Origin: Streptococcus hyointestinalis
GTDB taxonomy: Bacteria > Bacillota > Bacilli > Lactobacillales > Streptococcaceae
DNA length: 64,000 nucleotides
Reading direction: 5' to 3'
NCBI RefSeq assembly: GCF_900459405.1
Contig: NZ_UHFN01000007.1
Location: 868,001 to 932,000 of the forward strand
Both the position numbers and the translations under genes were made by a program. The notes below the pieces were generated by a model, which did not search any database, had not been told where the DNA came from, and saw only the letters and a program-made list of their open reading frames with translations. Of this stretch, positions 17,867 through 26,760 are shown one piece after another. Within the stretch, counting starts at the first letter, position 1, and each line of letters starts with the position of its first letter.

Positions 17867-18521
17867 ATAGCATGTAGTAGACAATGCCGATATATTGTAG
17901 AGCTGAAGCAAGTAGGATAAAGAGGTGCCAAATCATATGGTCATAAGGACACTTTCTAGCATAAAAGATAGCACCGATGGTGTAGCACAAGCCACCTGCT
18001 AACATCAAAAGCCAAAAGGCTAAGCCTGTCTTTGTCACAATAGCAGGAACAATAAAGACTGCTAGCCACCCCATCATGAGATAGAGAAAGAGACTAAATT
18101 TTTCATTGATGTTTTTAGCAAAAATCTTATACAAAATCCCAAAGATAGTCGTTCCCCACTGCAGGATGATAATAGCATAACCTAGCCAGCCACCGACAAG
18201 AGATAGCGCTACTGGTGTGTAACTGCCTGCGATAGCGATATAAATCATCGAGTGGTCAATAATACGCAAGACGTACTTTTGAGGCGAATTATAGGACATG
18301 GAGTGGTAGATAGTTGATGATAAAAACATGAGAAACAAGCTAATCACAAAGATAGACATCCCAACAGAGGCTGCTAGACCGTACTGCTGATAGCTATAAG
18401 AGGCTGTGATAGGCAGCAGGATAAGCATCAAGAGGCTTCCGACAGCGTGGGTGACACTGTTTGCGACCTCTTCCCCAAAGGTTAGTTGTTTACTCAGTTT
18501 CATAGTTTGTGTTGGGCTCAT
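17865..18521 (-). CDS. Hemolysin III / PAQR-family membrane protein
   Basis: 218 residues, seven predicted membrane segments. Metal-site motifs typical of the family are present: EEVANSVTHAVGS near the N-terminus, STIYHS, and CPYDHMIWHLFIL near the C-terminus (conserved S, H, D and HxxxH). Bacterial members are called hemolysin III but their physiological role is unsettled; distant relatives are ceramidase-like. The start at 18521 is supported by AAGGAG six bases upstream. It overlaps the DUF1836 gene by 32 bases, so the two form one operon. Confidence 0.88.
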   Translation of the reverse strand: MSPTQTMKLSKQLTFGEEVANSVTHAVGSLLMLILLPITASYSYQQYGLAASVGMSIFVISLFLMFLSSTIYHSMSYNSPQKYVLRIIDHSMIYIAIAGSYTPVALSLVGGWLGYAIIILQWGTTIFGILYKIFAKNINEKFSLFLYLMMGWLAVFIVPAIVTKTGLAFWLLMLAGGLCYTIGAIFYARKCPYDHMIWHLFILLASALQYIGIVYYML

Positions 18522-18954
18522 ACTCTTCTCCTTCTAGGTTTTGAACCAGTTTCTGTGTGTGGTCATAGAGTTTTAGTGTTTGACAAGCTGAGATGACAAC
18601 CTCAGGCAGTCCACTTGTTTCTTGCTCATTCATGCAAGCCACAAAGCCATCATAGCTTTCTTTGGACTGGTCATTAGCTGTTAGTATGGTTAAGGTTCGG
18701 CTGATTTCTTGGATAGAAAAGACGTTTTTTAAAGCGGTAATCGCAATCAAACGTGCCAAATGTTTGCGGTTGTATTTTTTCTTGATTGGTTTTGTGAGTT
18801 GTTCGTGTTTGACATAGTTGTTAACCATTGAAGCGGTTAGTCCCTTGTCACTTGGAATATTATTTTGCGTGACTTGATTGACATAGAGCAATACCTGATC
18901 GAGATAGAGATCAATAGCTGGCAACTCGTCCCAGCTCGGGTAATGATAAGTCAT
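18490..18954 (-). CDS. DUF1836 domain protein
   Basis: 154 residues. The order WDELPAIDLYLDQVLLYVNQ, LTASMVNNYVKHEQLTKPIK and KYNRKHLARLIAITALKNVFS is the DUF1836 pattern; the middle resembles a MerR-like helix-turn-helix, so a DNA-binding role is plausible but unproven. First gene of a two-gene operon with hemolysin III, behind a strong promoter that carries an inverted repeat. Confidence 0.85.
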   Translation of the reverse strand: MTYHYPSWDELPAIDLYLDQVLLYVNQVTQNNIPSDKGLTASMVNNYVKHEQLTKPIKKKYNRKHLARLIAITALKNVFSIQEISRTLTILTANDQSKESYDGFVACMNEQETSGLPEVVISACQTLKLYDHTQKLVQNLEGEEYEPNTNYETE

Positions 18955-18972
18955 AATATAAAAACACCTTTC

Positions 18973-19020
18973 ATCTAGTATTGATAACTAGATTATATAA
19001 TTATCAAAAGTAAAAGTCAA
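18973..19020 (-). promoter_or_regulatory. Promoter and inverted repeat of the DUF1836-hemolysin III operon
   Basis: On the minus strand TTGACT (19020-19015), 17 bases and TATAAT (18997-18992). ATCTAGT...ACTAGAT (18973-18979 and 18987-18993) overlaps the transcription start and could be an operator, perhaps for the DUF1836 protein itself. Confidence 0.7.
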
Positions 19021-19071
19021 GTCAAAATGGCAGAATTGTCGCATAAAAGTTCAAAATGTAACAATAGAATA

Positions 19072-20432
19072 GGTAAATTCTCAAAGTAAGTTCTAGTCAT
19101 CTGGAATTTAGGACGGGACAAGTTCCTTTCTATTTTGAAATTATTTTCTGATAAAAACTAGCGATTATTTATCTAATAATCGAGGTGATTGGATGACGTT
19201 TTCAGGGTCAATTTTAGAGATACCGAGAAGTGTTGCCACTTCTTCACCGTAGGTAAAGGTAAAGAGTTCATAAGCCGATTTTCCGTTGAAAGAAGCTCGT
19301 TTGACGCTGTTGACATGTGAACAAACTAGGTTGATGTCATCCTGTGTCAAGTTATCGAAGCTAGTTCCTTTAGGGAGAATATCTCTGATAAGCGTGTGAT
19401 TTTTCTCAATTCTCCCCTTCTGGTCAGAACGATTTGGGTCACAGAAGAAGAGTTTAGATTCTCCACGAACATCCATTTCGATATCGTCTACTCTAGCGAA
19501 TTCACCGCCATTATCGGTCAGAATGACAGGGAATAGTTCGCAGAAGCTCATCTCTTTCTGGTGTAGGTCATTCTTGATAGCGTAGAGATGTTTAGCGACC
19601 TCATTAGCTGTTTTATTATCAAGTAATCGAGCGAAGATAAAGTTATAGAAGGAGAGGTTAAAGGTGAGAAGTCCCTTTCCGCCGATCCGTCCAGTAACGG
19701 TGTCCATTTCCAGCCAATAGCTGATTCCTTTCTCTGTGAGAAAGCGTTGGAAGTCCTCGTAAGACCGTCCTTCTTTGGCAGTTTTAGGAATGGGTTGTAG
19801 GTTTCTGGTTCTTTGCTTTCTGAATTTCACGACACGGGGGAAATCAATGGGCTTTGTGGACAGATAGCCTTTTTCAAGGTATCGGTAGTATAGAAGCTCT
19901 GGATGCCGAAAGTTCGTTTGAGGCGATGATGTGGTTGAGGTGTTGTCCCTTTTGGATGGCAGCAGAAACAATCTCATCCATGCGATAGAATTCTTCCTTG
20001 TTTAGGGCAACGCCTGTTCTCGACTCCGAGAGCTTAGCTTCATAATCCAGCTGAGCTCTTTTTGCGTAGTAGAACTGTTTCTGGTATCCACAATTGCTTC
20101 TCTTTTTCGGACAGGCATTACAAACGTAAGGAGCCTTTTTGAGTAGAGGGCAGGCCTCACAATTGGATGTCACAGAATTTTCTTTAACCACTCGATTTCT
20201 GCGAACTTCTTTTGAGATTGTGGACGGGTCTTTACCTAGCTTAGTAGCGATAGCTGAGAAGGTTTTTAGCTGTTCGATTCCTATTTGAATATCGTTGCGA
20301 TCAGAGAGAGTTAAGTGTTTGTTTTTCATTGTCAGTTACCAACTTGTCCCATAGTAAGTTCTACCTTATTTTTTTGTCTCAGTCTAATTTCCAGTTTTTA
20401 AGACAGACTAGAACTTACTTTGAGAATTTTGG
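19072..20432 (-). mobile_element. IS30-type element B
   Basis: 1361 bp between perfect 13-bp direct repeats TAACAATAGAATA (19059-19071 and 20433-20445). Same ends as element A (AATTCTCAAAGTAAGTTCTAG). Nearly identical internally to A except for scattered substitutions and a frameshift in the transposase gene. Together the two copies fix a 13-bp target duplication for this element. Confidence 0.88.
19165..20329 (-). pseudogene. IS30-family transposase (element B), frameshifted
   Basis: The same protein as the intact copy at 16278-17441, split by one extra base near 19888 (GGTAGTATAG where A has TGTAGATAG). The first frame (20329 to 19874) ends SRASILPIP instead of SRASIYRYLEKG; the rest, including the DDE core, continues in another frame to 19165. 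Confidence 0.9.
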
Positions 20433-20459
20433 TAACAATAGAATAATAAGGCAGACTTT

Positions 20460-21773
20460 CACGCCAAACGCATGAAGAAAAAAACGTTTTCAGAAATCGG
20501 AAATCATAATCAAAGATCAATCAAAGTAGTACACTAGAATAGAGGTGAACTACAATGATTGATTTTCTTTTATCCATAGAAGAGCACAAAGAAGAGTATG
20601 ATAGCCGTCAAGCTTGGAAAATCCGCTATCCTCTCTCTACCATTCTCTTTCTAGTTTTCTCTTGTCAATTAGCAGGGATTGAAACGTGGAAAGAGATGGA
20701 AGATTTTATAGAAATGAATGAATCTGTCCTGGGAGAGTACGTTGACTTGAGTGTCGGTTGTCCTTCTCATGACACCTTGGAACGTGTTGTGAGTATGGTC
20801 AATCCAGATTTCATAAAAGAACTGAAATTGTCCTTCGAAGCTAGTTCGGAAACAACTGATTTTTCAAAATTGATAGCCGTTGACGGAAAAACGATTCGGG
20901 GGAACCGAGGAAAACACCAATCCCCTACTCATATTGTCACTGCCTATGATGGTGGCAATCGGATTAGTCTTGGGCAGGTAGCTGTTGAGGATAAAAGCAA
21001 TGAAATTACTGCCGTTCCTCGTCTCTTGCGTCAGCTAGACCTTCGTAAGAGTGTTGTCACGATTGATGCCATGGGAACTCAGACAGACATTGCGGACGTA
21101 ATTATAGGAGGTAAGGGTGATTACTGCTTGGCAGTCAAAGGAAATCAAGGAACTCTCCATGAGGATATTGACCTTTATTTTAGTGATGCCAAATTATTAT
21201 CTAAGTTGACAGAGAAAGGCTGTCATTATCAGACCATTGAAAAGGCACGCAGTCAGCTTGAGGTGAGGGACTACTGGGTTTCTCACGATGTGAGATGGCT
21301 GAGCCAACGACACCCAAAATGGAAAAAACTTCGTGGGATTGGTATGACTAAGAATACCATTGATAAAGATGGCGTCATTACGGAAGAAGTTCGTTATTTT
21401 ATCCTCAGTTTCAAGGGTGATGTACAGACTTTTTCACAGGTAGTTCGCGGTCATTGGTCAGTTGAGAGCCTGCATTGGTTGTTAGATGTGGTTTACCGAG
21501 AAGATAAGAACCAGACCTTAGATAAACGAGCTGCTTTCAATTTAAATGCTATTCGTAAGGTCTGTCTTTATCTTTTACAAACTATGACATTCCCTAAGGA
21601 AAAGCTGAGTTACCGCCGCAAACAACGCTATATTTCTGTCCATTTGGAGCATTATTTGCCACAATTATTTGGAAATCGAGGATAAGGTGCTTGTACAAAG
21701 GTAGATACCAAGTTTAAAGCAGTTATTTACGGGGACAAAAGGATGAAGAGAAAGTTTTCATGCGTACGGCGTG
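20460..21773 (+). mobile_element. ISAs1-family insertion sequence
   Basis: 1314 bp between 9-bp direct repeats GCAGACTTT (20451-20459 and 21774-21782). The ends form an imperfect inverted repeat (CACGCC..ACGCATGAA). It lies only 14 bases from element B. Confidence 0.88.
20555..21685 (+). CDS. ISAs1-family transposase, intact
   Basis: 376 residues. The N-terminal H_repeat-associated part (YPLSTILFLVFSCQLAG) is followed by the catalytic core: LIAVDGKTIRG (first Asp), VTIDAMGTQ (second Asp) and VRGHWSVESLHWLLDVVYRED with the Glu. Start ATG 20555 behind GAGGTG. Confidence 0.93.
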   Translation: MIDFLLSIEEHKEEYDSRQAWKIRYPLSTILFLVFSCQLAGIETWKEMEDFIEMNESVLGEYVDLSVGCPSHDTLERVVSMVNPDFIKELKLSFEASSETTDFSKLIAVDGKTIRGNRGKHQSPTHIVTAYDGGNRISLGQVAVEDKSNEITAVPRLLRQLDLRKSVVTIDAMGTQTDIADVIIGGKGDYCLAVKGNQGTLHEDIDLYFSDAKLLSKLTEKGCHYQTIEKARSQLEVRDYWVSHDVRWLSQRHPKWKKLRGIGMTKNTIDKDGVITEEVRYFILSFKGDVQTFSQVVRGHWSVESLHWLLDVVYREDKNQTLDKRAAFNLNAIRKVCLYLLQTMTFPKEKLSYRRKQRYISVHLEHYLPQLFGNRG

Positions 21774-21810
21774 GCAGACTTTGGAAAGGTATAGCATGAA
21801 TTGCTTTTTT

Positions 21811-21899
21811 TTGCTATAATGTGTGTAGGTATTTCTACCTGTATGAGAATAAAAAATGAAGGAAAGCTGAGACAACTGTCCCAGCTACTTTAGTGTCAA
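21811..21899 (+). promoter_or_regulatory. murB promoter and unusual leader
   Basis: TGCTATAAT (21812-21820) is an extended -10 box. The leader contains an AGGTA/TACCT hairpin, a 16-codon frame starting at ATG 21843 and ending TAG 21891-21893, six bases before the murB start, and an AGCTG/CAGCT hairpin. No Shine-Dalgarno sequence lies next to the murB ATG; GAAGGA is about 37 bases away with the hairpin in between. Translational coupling to the short frame is possible. Confidence 0.5.
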
Positions 21900-22805
21900 A
21901 TGCTTAATAAACTACATGAAGATTTAAAGGGAATTGATATTCGTATTGATGAACCTTTGAAAAAGTATACTTATACCAAGGTTGGTGGACCAGCGGATTT
22001 TTTGGCTTTTCCAAGAAACCGCTACGAGCTCTCACGTATTGTTCGCTTTGCCAATCAAGAAAATATTCCGTGGATGGTGCTAGGAAACGCTAGCAATCTT
22101 ATCGTGCGTGATGGAGGCATTCGTGGTTTTGTCATTATGTTTGACAAGCTAAATACCATCACTGTTGACGGCTACATTATCGAAGCTGAAGCAGGTGCCA
22201 ATCTGATTGAGACGACACGTGTCGCTCGTTTTCACAGCTTGACTGGTTTTGAGTTTGCCTGTGGTATCCCAGGCAGTATCGGCGGAGCCGTTTATATGAA
22301 TGCTGGCGCTTATGGCGGCGAGATTGCGCATATCTTAGTCTCTGCCCAAGTGCTTAGTAAAGCAGGTGAAGTGCGCACCATAGACGCTCGTGAGATGAAG
22401 TTTGGCTACCGCCACTCTATCCTGCAAGACGAGGGTGATATCGTTATCTCTGCTAAGTTTGCTCTAAAACCAGGAGACTATACGCTGATTAGTCAGGAGA
22501 TGGACCGTCTGACTCATCTGCGTCAGCTTAAACAGCCTCTTGAGTATCCGTCCTGTGGTTCGGTCTTTAAACGTCCTGTTGGGCATTTTGCAGGGCAACT
22601 CATCAGCGAAGCAGGTCTACAAGGCGTGCGTGTCGGTGGTGTTGAGGTGAGCAAGAAACACGCTGGTTTCATGGTCAATATCGCAGACGGTACTGCAAAA
22701 GACTATGAAGACTTGATTGCACAAGTCATTGCAAGAGTAGAGGAAAAATCTGGTGTCACACTAGAGCCAGAAGTTAGAATTATTGGAGAAAGTGAGAGCG
22801 ATTAG
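21900..22805 (+). CDS. murB: UDP-N-acetylenolpyruvoylglucosamine reductase
   Basis: 301 residues. FAD-binding segments [14 protein letters not shown] and [16 protein letters not shown], then [19 protein letters not shown], and the catalytic region [11 protein letters not shown] with Ser as proton donor. It reduces the enolpyruvyl group made by MurA to give UDP-MurNAc, using NADPH. An in-frame stop at 21891 fixes ATG 21900 as the earliest start. It lies directly before potABCD, as in other streptococci. Confidence 0.95.
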   Translation: MLNKLHEDLKGIDIRIDEPLKKYTYTKVGGPADFLAFPRNRYELSRIVRFANQENIPWMVLGNASNLIVRDGGIRGFVIMFDKLNTITVDGYIIEAEAGANLIETTRVARFHSLTGFEFACGIPGSIGGAVYMNAGAYGGEIAHILVSAQVLSKAGEVRTIDAREMKFGYRHSILQDEGDIVISAKFALKPGDYTLISQEMDRLTHLRQLKQPLEYPSCGSVFKRPVGHFAGQLISEAGLQGVRVGGVEVSKKHAGFMVNIADGTAKDYEDLIAQVIARVEEKSGVTLEPEVRIIGESESD

Positions 22806-22829
22806 CGCTCTGTGGAGGTTTTATGTCAA

Positions 22830-23984
22830 GTGACTAATCCTATTATTTCATTTAAACATGTGTCAAAGGTTTTTGAAGATAGCGGGACAGTTGTCCTAAA
22901 GGACATCAACTTTGAGTTGGAAGAAGGAAAATTCTATACCCTTCTTGGAGCGTCTGGAAGCGGGAAATCAACGATTTTAAACATCATTGCAGGTCTCCTA
23001 GACGCCACTTCTGGAGATATTTATCTAGATGGAAAGCGTATCAATGATATTCCTATCAATAAGCGAGATGTGCATACCGTCTTTCAGAACTACGCTCTCT
23101 TTCCGCACATGACGGTTTTTGAAAATGTCGCTTTTCCACTAAAGTTGCGTAAAGTGGAAAAGAAAGAAATCAAAGAGCGTGTCACAGAAGCGCTCAAGAT
23201 GGTGCGTCTTGACGGTTTTGAAAAGCGTGCCATTCAAAAGTTGTCCGGCGGGCAGAGACAACGTGTCGCTATCGCTCGTGCCATCATCAATCAACCAAAG
23301 GTTGTCCTACTTGATGAGCCGCTATCTGCGCTTGATTTGAAGCTAAGAACGGAAATGCAGTATGAACTGCGGGAGTTGCAGCAGAGACTTGGCATTACAT
23401 TTGTCTTTGTCACGCATGACCAAGAAGAAGCACTTGCCATGAGTGACTGGATTTTTGTCATGAATGACGGTGAGATTGTCCAGTCAGGTACACCTGTTGA
23501 CATCTACGACGAGCCCATTAACCATTTTGTGGCGACCTTTATCGGAGAGTCCAATATTATCGCAGGGAAGATGATTAAGGACTATCTGGTGGAGTTCAAC
23601 GGACAGCAGTTTGAGGCAGTTGATGGTGGTATGCGCCCCAACGAGCCTGTTGAGGTGGTTATTCGCCCAGAAGACTTGCAAATCACATTGCCAGATGAGG
23701 GCAAATTAAAAGTTACTGTCGATACCCAGCTCTTTCGAGGGGTGCACTATGAGATTATCGCTTATGATGAGCTTGGCAATGAATGGATGATTCACTCGAC
23801 TAGAAAAGCTATTGAAGGCGAGGTTATTGGACTTGACTTTACCCCTGAGGACATCCACATCATGCGTCTCAATGAAACCGAAGAAGAGTTTGACGCTCGT
23901 ATCGAGGAGTACGTTGATCTTGATGAGCCAGAAGAAGGGCTCATTCACGCCATTGAGGAGGAGCGTCATGAAGAAAACCTCTAG
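22830..23984 (+). CDS. potA: Spermidine/putrescine ABC transporter, ATP-binding protein
   Basis: 384 residues from GTG 22830 ([17 protein letters not shown]); GTG 22812 would add six residues but covers the ribosome binding site GGAGG. Walker A is GASGSGKST, the signature [15 protein letters not shown], Walker [13 protein letters not shown], and the H-loop VTHDQEEAL. The C-terminal TOBE domain (about 280-355) is regulatory. It powers polyamine uptake by PotBC. The acidic C-terminal tail overlaps potB by 17 bases. Confidence 0.93.
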   Translation: MTNPIISFKHVSKVFEDSGTVVLKDINFELEEGKFYTLLGASGSGKSTILNIIAGLLDATSGDIYLDGKRINDIPINKRDVHTVFQNYALFPHMTVFENVAFPLKLRKVEKKEIKERVTEALKMVRLDGFEKRAIQKLSGGQRQRVAIARAIINQPKVVLLDEPLSALDLKLRTEMQYELRELQQRLGITFVFVTHDQEEALAMSDWIFVMNDGEIVQSGTPVDIYDEPINHFVATFIGESNIIAGKMIKDYLVEFNGQQFEAVDGGMRPNEPVEVVIRPEDLQITLPDEGKLKVTVDTQLFRGVHYEIIAYDELGNEWMIHSTRKAIEGEVIGLDFTPEDIHIMRLNETEEEFDARIEEYVDLDEPEEGLIHAIEEERHEENL

Positions 23985-24762
23985 TCTTTTTTCGCTTCCT
24001 TACCTCTTGTGGCTCTTTCTCTTTGTCCTTGCACCTGTGGCGCTCATCATCTGGACGTCCTTCTTTGACATTCAAGGGCGCTTTACGCTAGATAATTACA
24101 AGACCTTTTTTAGCTCTTGGACTTATCTGCTCATGAGTGTCAATTCAGTCCTTTATGCGGGGATTATTAGCCTAGTGACGCTTGTCATCAGCTACCCAGC
24201 AGCCTATGCGCTGACCAAGTTTAAGCACAAGCAGTTGCTGCTCATGCTGGTTATTTTGCCCACTTGGATTAACTTGCTCTTAAAAGCTTATGCCTTTATG
24301 GGGATTTTTAGCCAGCAGGGCGGTATCAATCAATTCTTAAATTTCATTGGTATCGGCTCAAAGCAGCTGCTCTTTACTGACTTTGCCTTTATCTTTGTGG
24401 CGAGCTACATTGAGTTGCCTTTTATGCTGTTACCTATCTTCAATGCACTGGATGATATTGACCAAAATCTCATCAATGCCAGCTACGACCTTGGTGCCAA
24501 TAGCTGGCAGACCTTTAGAAAAGTCATTTTTCCTTTGTCGCTAAATGGTGTCAGAAGTGGTGTGCAGTCTGTTTTTATCCCCAGTCTCAGTCTTTTCATG
24601 CTGACACGTCTCATCGGGGGCAATCGTGTCATTACGCTTGGGACAGCTATTGAACAGCACTTTTTGACCACGCAAAATCGTGGAATGGGTTCAACCATCG
24701 GTGTGATTTTGATTCTCGCCATGGTTGTCGTGATGTGGTTGACAAAGGAGCGAAAACGATGA
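23968..24762 (+). CDS. potB: Spermidine/putrescine ABC transporter, permease
   Basis: 264 residues, six membrane helices. The start ATG 23968 has GAGGAGGAG upstream; the open frame further upstream is antisense or overlapping material. The EAA-like cytoplasmic loop is [20 protein letters not shown], which docks on PotA. It overlaps potC by 4 bases (ATGA). Confidence 0.92.
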   Translation: MKKTSSLFSLPYLLWLFLFVLAPVALIIWTSFFDIQGRFTLDNYKTFFSSWTYLLMSVNSVLYAGIISLVTLVISYPAAYALTKFKHKQLLLMLVILPTWINLLLKAYAFMGIFSQQGGINQFLNFIGIGSKQLLFTDFAFIFVASYIELPFMLLPIFNALDDIDQNLINASYDLGANSWQTFRKVIFPLSLNGVRSGVQSVFIPSLSLFMLTRLIGGNRVITLGTAIEQHFLTTQNRGMGSTIGVILILAMVVVMWLTKERKR

Positions 24763-25535
24763 AAAAACTAGCACATTTTTATTTGACATTTGTCTTTATC
24801 ATCCTCTACGTTCCTATTTTTTACTTGATTGTCTACTCGTTTAATAGCGGAGGCGACATGAATGGCTTTACAGGGATTACTTTTGAGCATTATAAGGACA
24901 TGTTTTCAGACAGTCGCTTGATGTTGATTTTGTTACAGACCTTTTTCCTGTCCTTTCTAAGTGCTCTGTTGGCGGCTGCTATTGGGACTTTTGGTGCTAT
25001 TTGGATTTATCAGGTCAAGCAAAAACGCCAGCAGACCTTGCTGTCGCTAAATAACATCCTCATGGTGGCACCTGATGTTATGATTGGGGCAAGCTTTCTC
25101 TTGCTCTTTACAGCGCTTGGCTTTCAGTTGAGCTTTATCTCGGTTTTACTGAGTCATATCGCCTTTTCCATACCGATTGTGGTCTTGATGGTGCTTCCTA
25201 GACTCAAGGAGATGAATGACGCCATGATTCATGCGGCTTATGACCTTGGGGCGACCACTTGGCAAATGCTGCGTGAGGTTATGTTGCCTTATCTGACGCC
25301 AGCTATTATCTCTGGCTTTTTCATGGCATTTACCTACTCGCTAGACGACTTTGCTGTGACTTTCTTTGTCCAAGGAAATGGCTTTTCCACGCTGTCTGTC
25401 GAGATTTACTCCCGTGCAAGACGTGGGATTTCGCTAGAAATCAATGCCCTCTCAACCATTGTTTTTCTCTTTAGTATCTTGCTAGTCATTGGCTACTACT
25501 ATATCGTCAGAGAAAGAGAGGACAAGCATGCGTAG
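24759..25535 (+). CDS. potC: Spermidine/putrescine ABC transporter, permease
   Basis: 258 residues, six membrane helices, with the EAA loop AAYDLGATTWQMLREVMLPY and the family segment SLDDFAVTFFVQG. Start ATG 24759 behind AAAGGAG. It pairs with PotB to form the membrane channel and overlaps potD by 8 bases. Confidence 0.92.
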   Translation: MKKLAHFYLTFVFIILYVPIFYLIVYSFNSGGDMNGFTGITFEHYKDMFSDSRLMLILLQTFFLSFLSALLAAAIGTFGAIWIYQVKQKRQQTLLSLNNILMVAPDVMIGASFLLLFTALGFQLSFISVLLSHIAFSIPIVVLMVLPRLKEMNDAMIHAAYDLGATTWQMLREVMLPYLTPAIISGFFMAFTYSLDDFAVTFFVQGNGFSTLSVEIYSRARRGISLEINALSTIVFLFSILLVIGYYYIVREREDKHA

Positions 25536-26601
25536 ATTGTATTCCTTTATTTTAGGTATTGTAGCGGTTATTGTTCTGCTCTTTGTGGGAATGACCATCA
25601 TGGAAAAGACGACTAGTTCTAGCGCCCAGTCAGACAAGCTAGTCATCTATAACTGGGGGGACTATATCGACCCTGCTTTGATCACCAAGTTCACTAAAGA
25701 GACAGGTATCGAGGTGCAGTATGAGACCTTTGACTCTAACGAAGCTATGTACACTAAGATTAAGCAAGGTGGGACGACCTATGACTTGGCGGTTCCTAGT
25801 GATTACATGATTGACAAGATGATTAAGGAAAATCTGCTCATCAAACTGGATAAAAAGCGTATCAAAGGTTTGGAAAATATCGGCACTGAGTTTCTTGGCA
25901 AGAGCTTTGATACCAATAACGACTATTCCATTCCTTACTTCTGGGGGACAGTTGGTATTGTCTACAATACCAAGCTAGTCAAGACAGCTCCCAAGCATTG
26001 GGATGACTTGTGGGATAGTAGCTATCGCAACAGCATTCTCCTAGTTGACGGAGCTCGAGAAGTCATGGGCGTTGGGCTCAACTCTCTAGGCTACAGTGTC
26101 AATACCAAAAATATGGCTGAACTCAAGCAAGCCCTAGCGAAATTACAAAAACTCACACCAAACATCAAGGCGATTGTTGGTGATGAGATGAAGGGCTATA
26201 TGATACAGGGTGACGCTGCTATCGGTGTAACTTTTTCTGGCGAGGCTAGTGAAATGCTGGAGTCCAATCCAGACCTGCGCTACATCGTCCCAAGCGAAGG
26301 CTCAAACCTCTGGTTTGACAATCTAGTCATCCCCAAAACAGTCAAGCATAAAGACCAAGCTTATGCCTTTATCAACTTTATGCTAAAACCTGAAAATGCT
26401 GCGCAAAATGCAGAGTATATCGGCTATGCAACACCTAACCAAGCCGCTAAAAAACTCCTGCCAAAAGCGCTTAGAGAAGACAAAGCGTTCTACCCTGACC
26501 AGTCCACTATCAACCACCTAGAAGTCTATGACAATCTAGGACTCAAGTGGCTGGGCATTTACAATGACCTCTATCTGCAGTTTAAAATGTATCGCAAGTA
26601 A
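25528..26601 (+). CDS. potD: Spermidine/putrescine-binding protein
   Basis: 357 residues. The N-terminal hydrophobic segment (3-24) has no lipobox cysteine, so the protein is held by an uncleaved membrane anchor, not by lipid. The binding domain begins LVIYNWGDYIDP and contains YETFDSNEAMYTKIKQG, IPYFWGTVGIVYN and NLWFDNLVIPKTVK, typical polyamine-contact regions. It delivers polyamines to PotBC. Start ATG 25528 behind GAGAGG. Last gene of murB-potABCD, with a terminator following. Confidence 0.93.
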   Translation: MRRLYSFILGIVAVIVLLFVGMTIMEKTTSSSAQSDKLVIYNWGDYIDPALITKFTKETGIEVQYETFDSNEAMYTKIKQGGTTYDLAVPSDYMIDKMIKENLLIKLDKKRIKGLENIGTEFLGKSFDTNNDYSIPYFWGTVGIVYNTKLVKTAPKHWDDLWDSSYRNSILLVDGAREVMGVGLNSLGYSVNTKNMAELKQALAKLQKLTPNIKAIVGDEMKGYMIQGDAAIGVTFSGEASEMLESNPDLRYIVPSEGSNLWFDNLVIPKTVKHKDQAYAFINFMLKPENAAQNAEYIGYATPNQAAKKLLPKALREDKAFYPDQSTINHLEVYDNLGLKWLGIYNDLYLQFKMYRK

Positions 26602-26604
26602 GAA

Positions 26605-26633
26605 GAAGCAAGAAGAACATCTTGCTTCTTTTT
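26605..26633 (+). terminator. Intrinsic terminator of murB-potABCD
   Basis: GAAGCAAGA and TCTTGCTTC form a 9-bp stem, followed by TTTTT. Confidence 0.88.
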
Positions 26634-26760
26634 CATATCAAACTAAAAAAATCCTTAAAATATTGTCTAAAGATTTCCAAAAATGTAAAAAATAGTGTAC
26701 AATAGAGGTAATAGCGGTAGCGATAAGCTACCAAGTACGATATTATTTGGGAGGTTTTCA

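Noticed and set aside
17674..17931. 85-codon minus-strand frame after hemolysin III
   Set aside because: Its N-terminal part is the hemolysin gene in another frame and the rest runs antisense through the structured RNA and its terminator.
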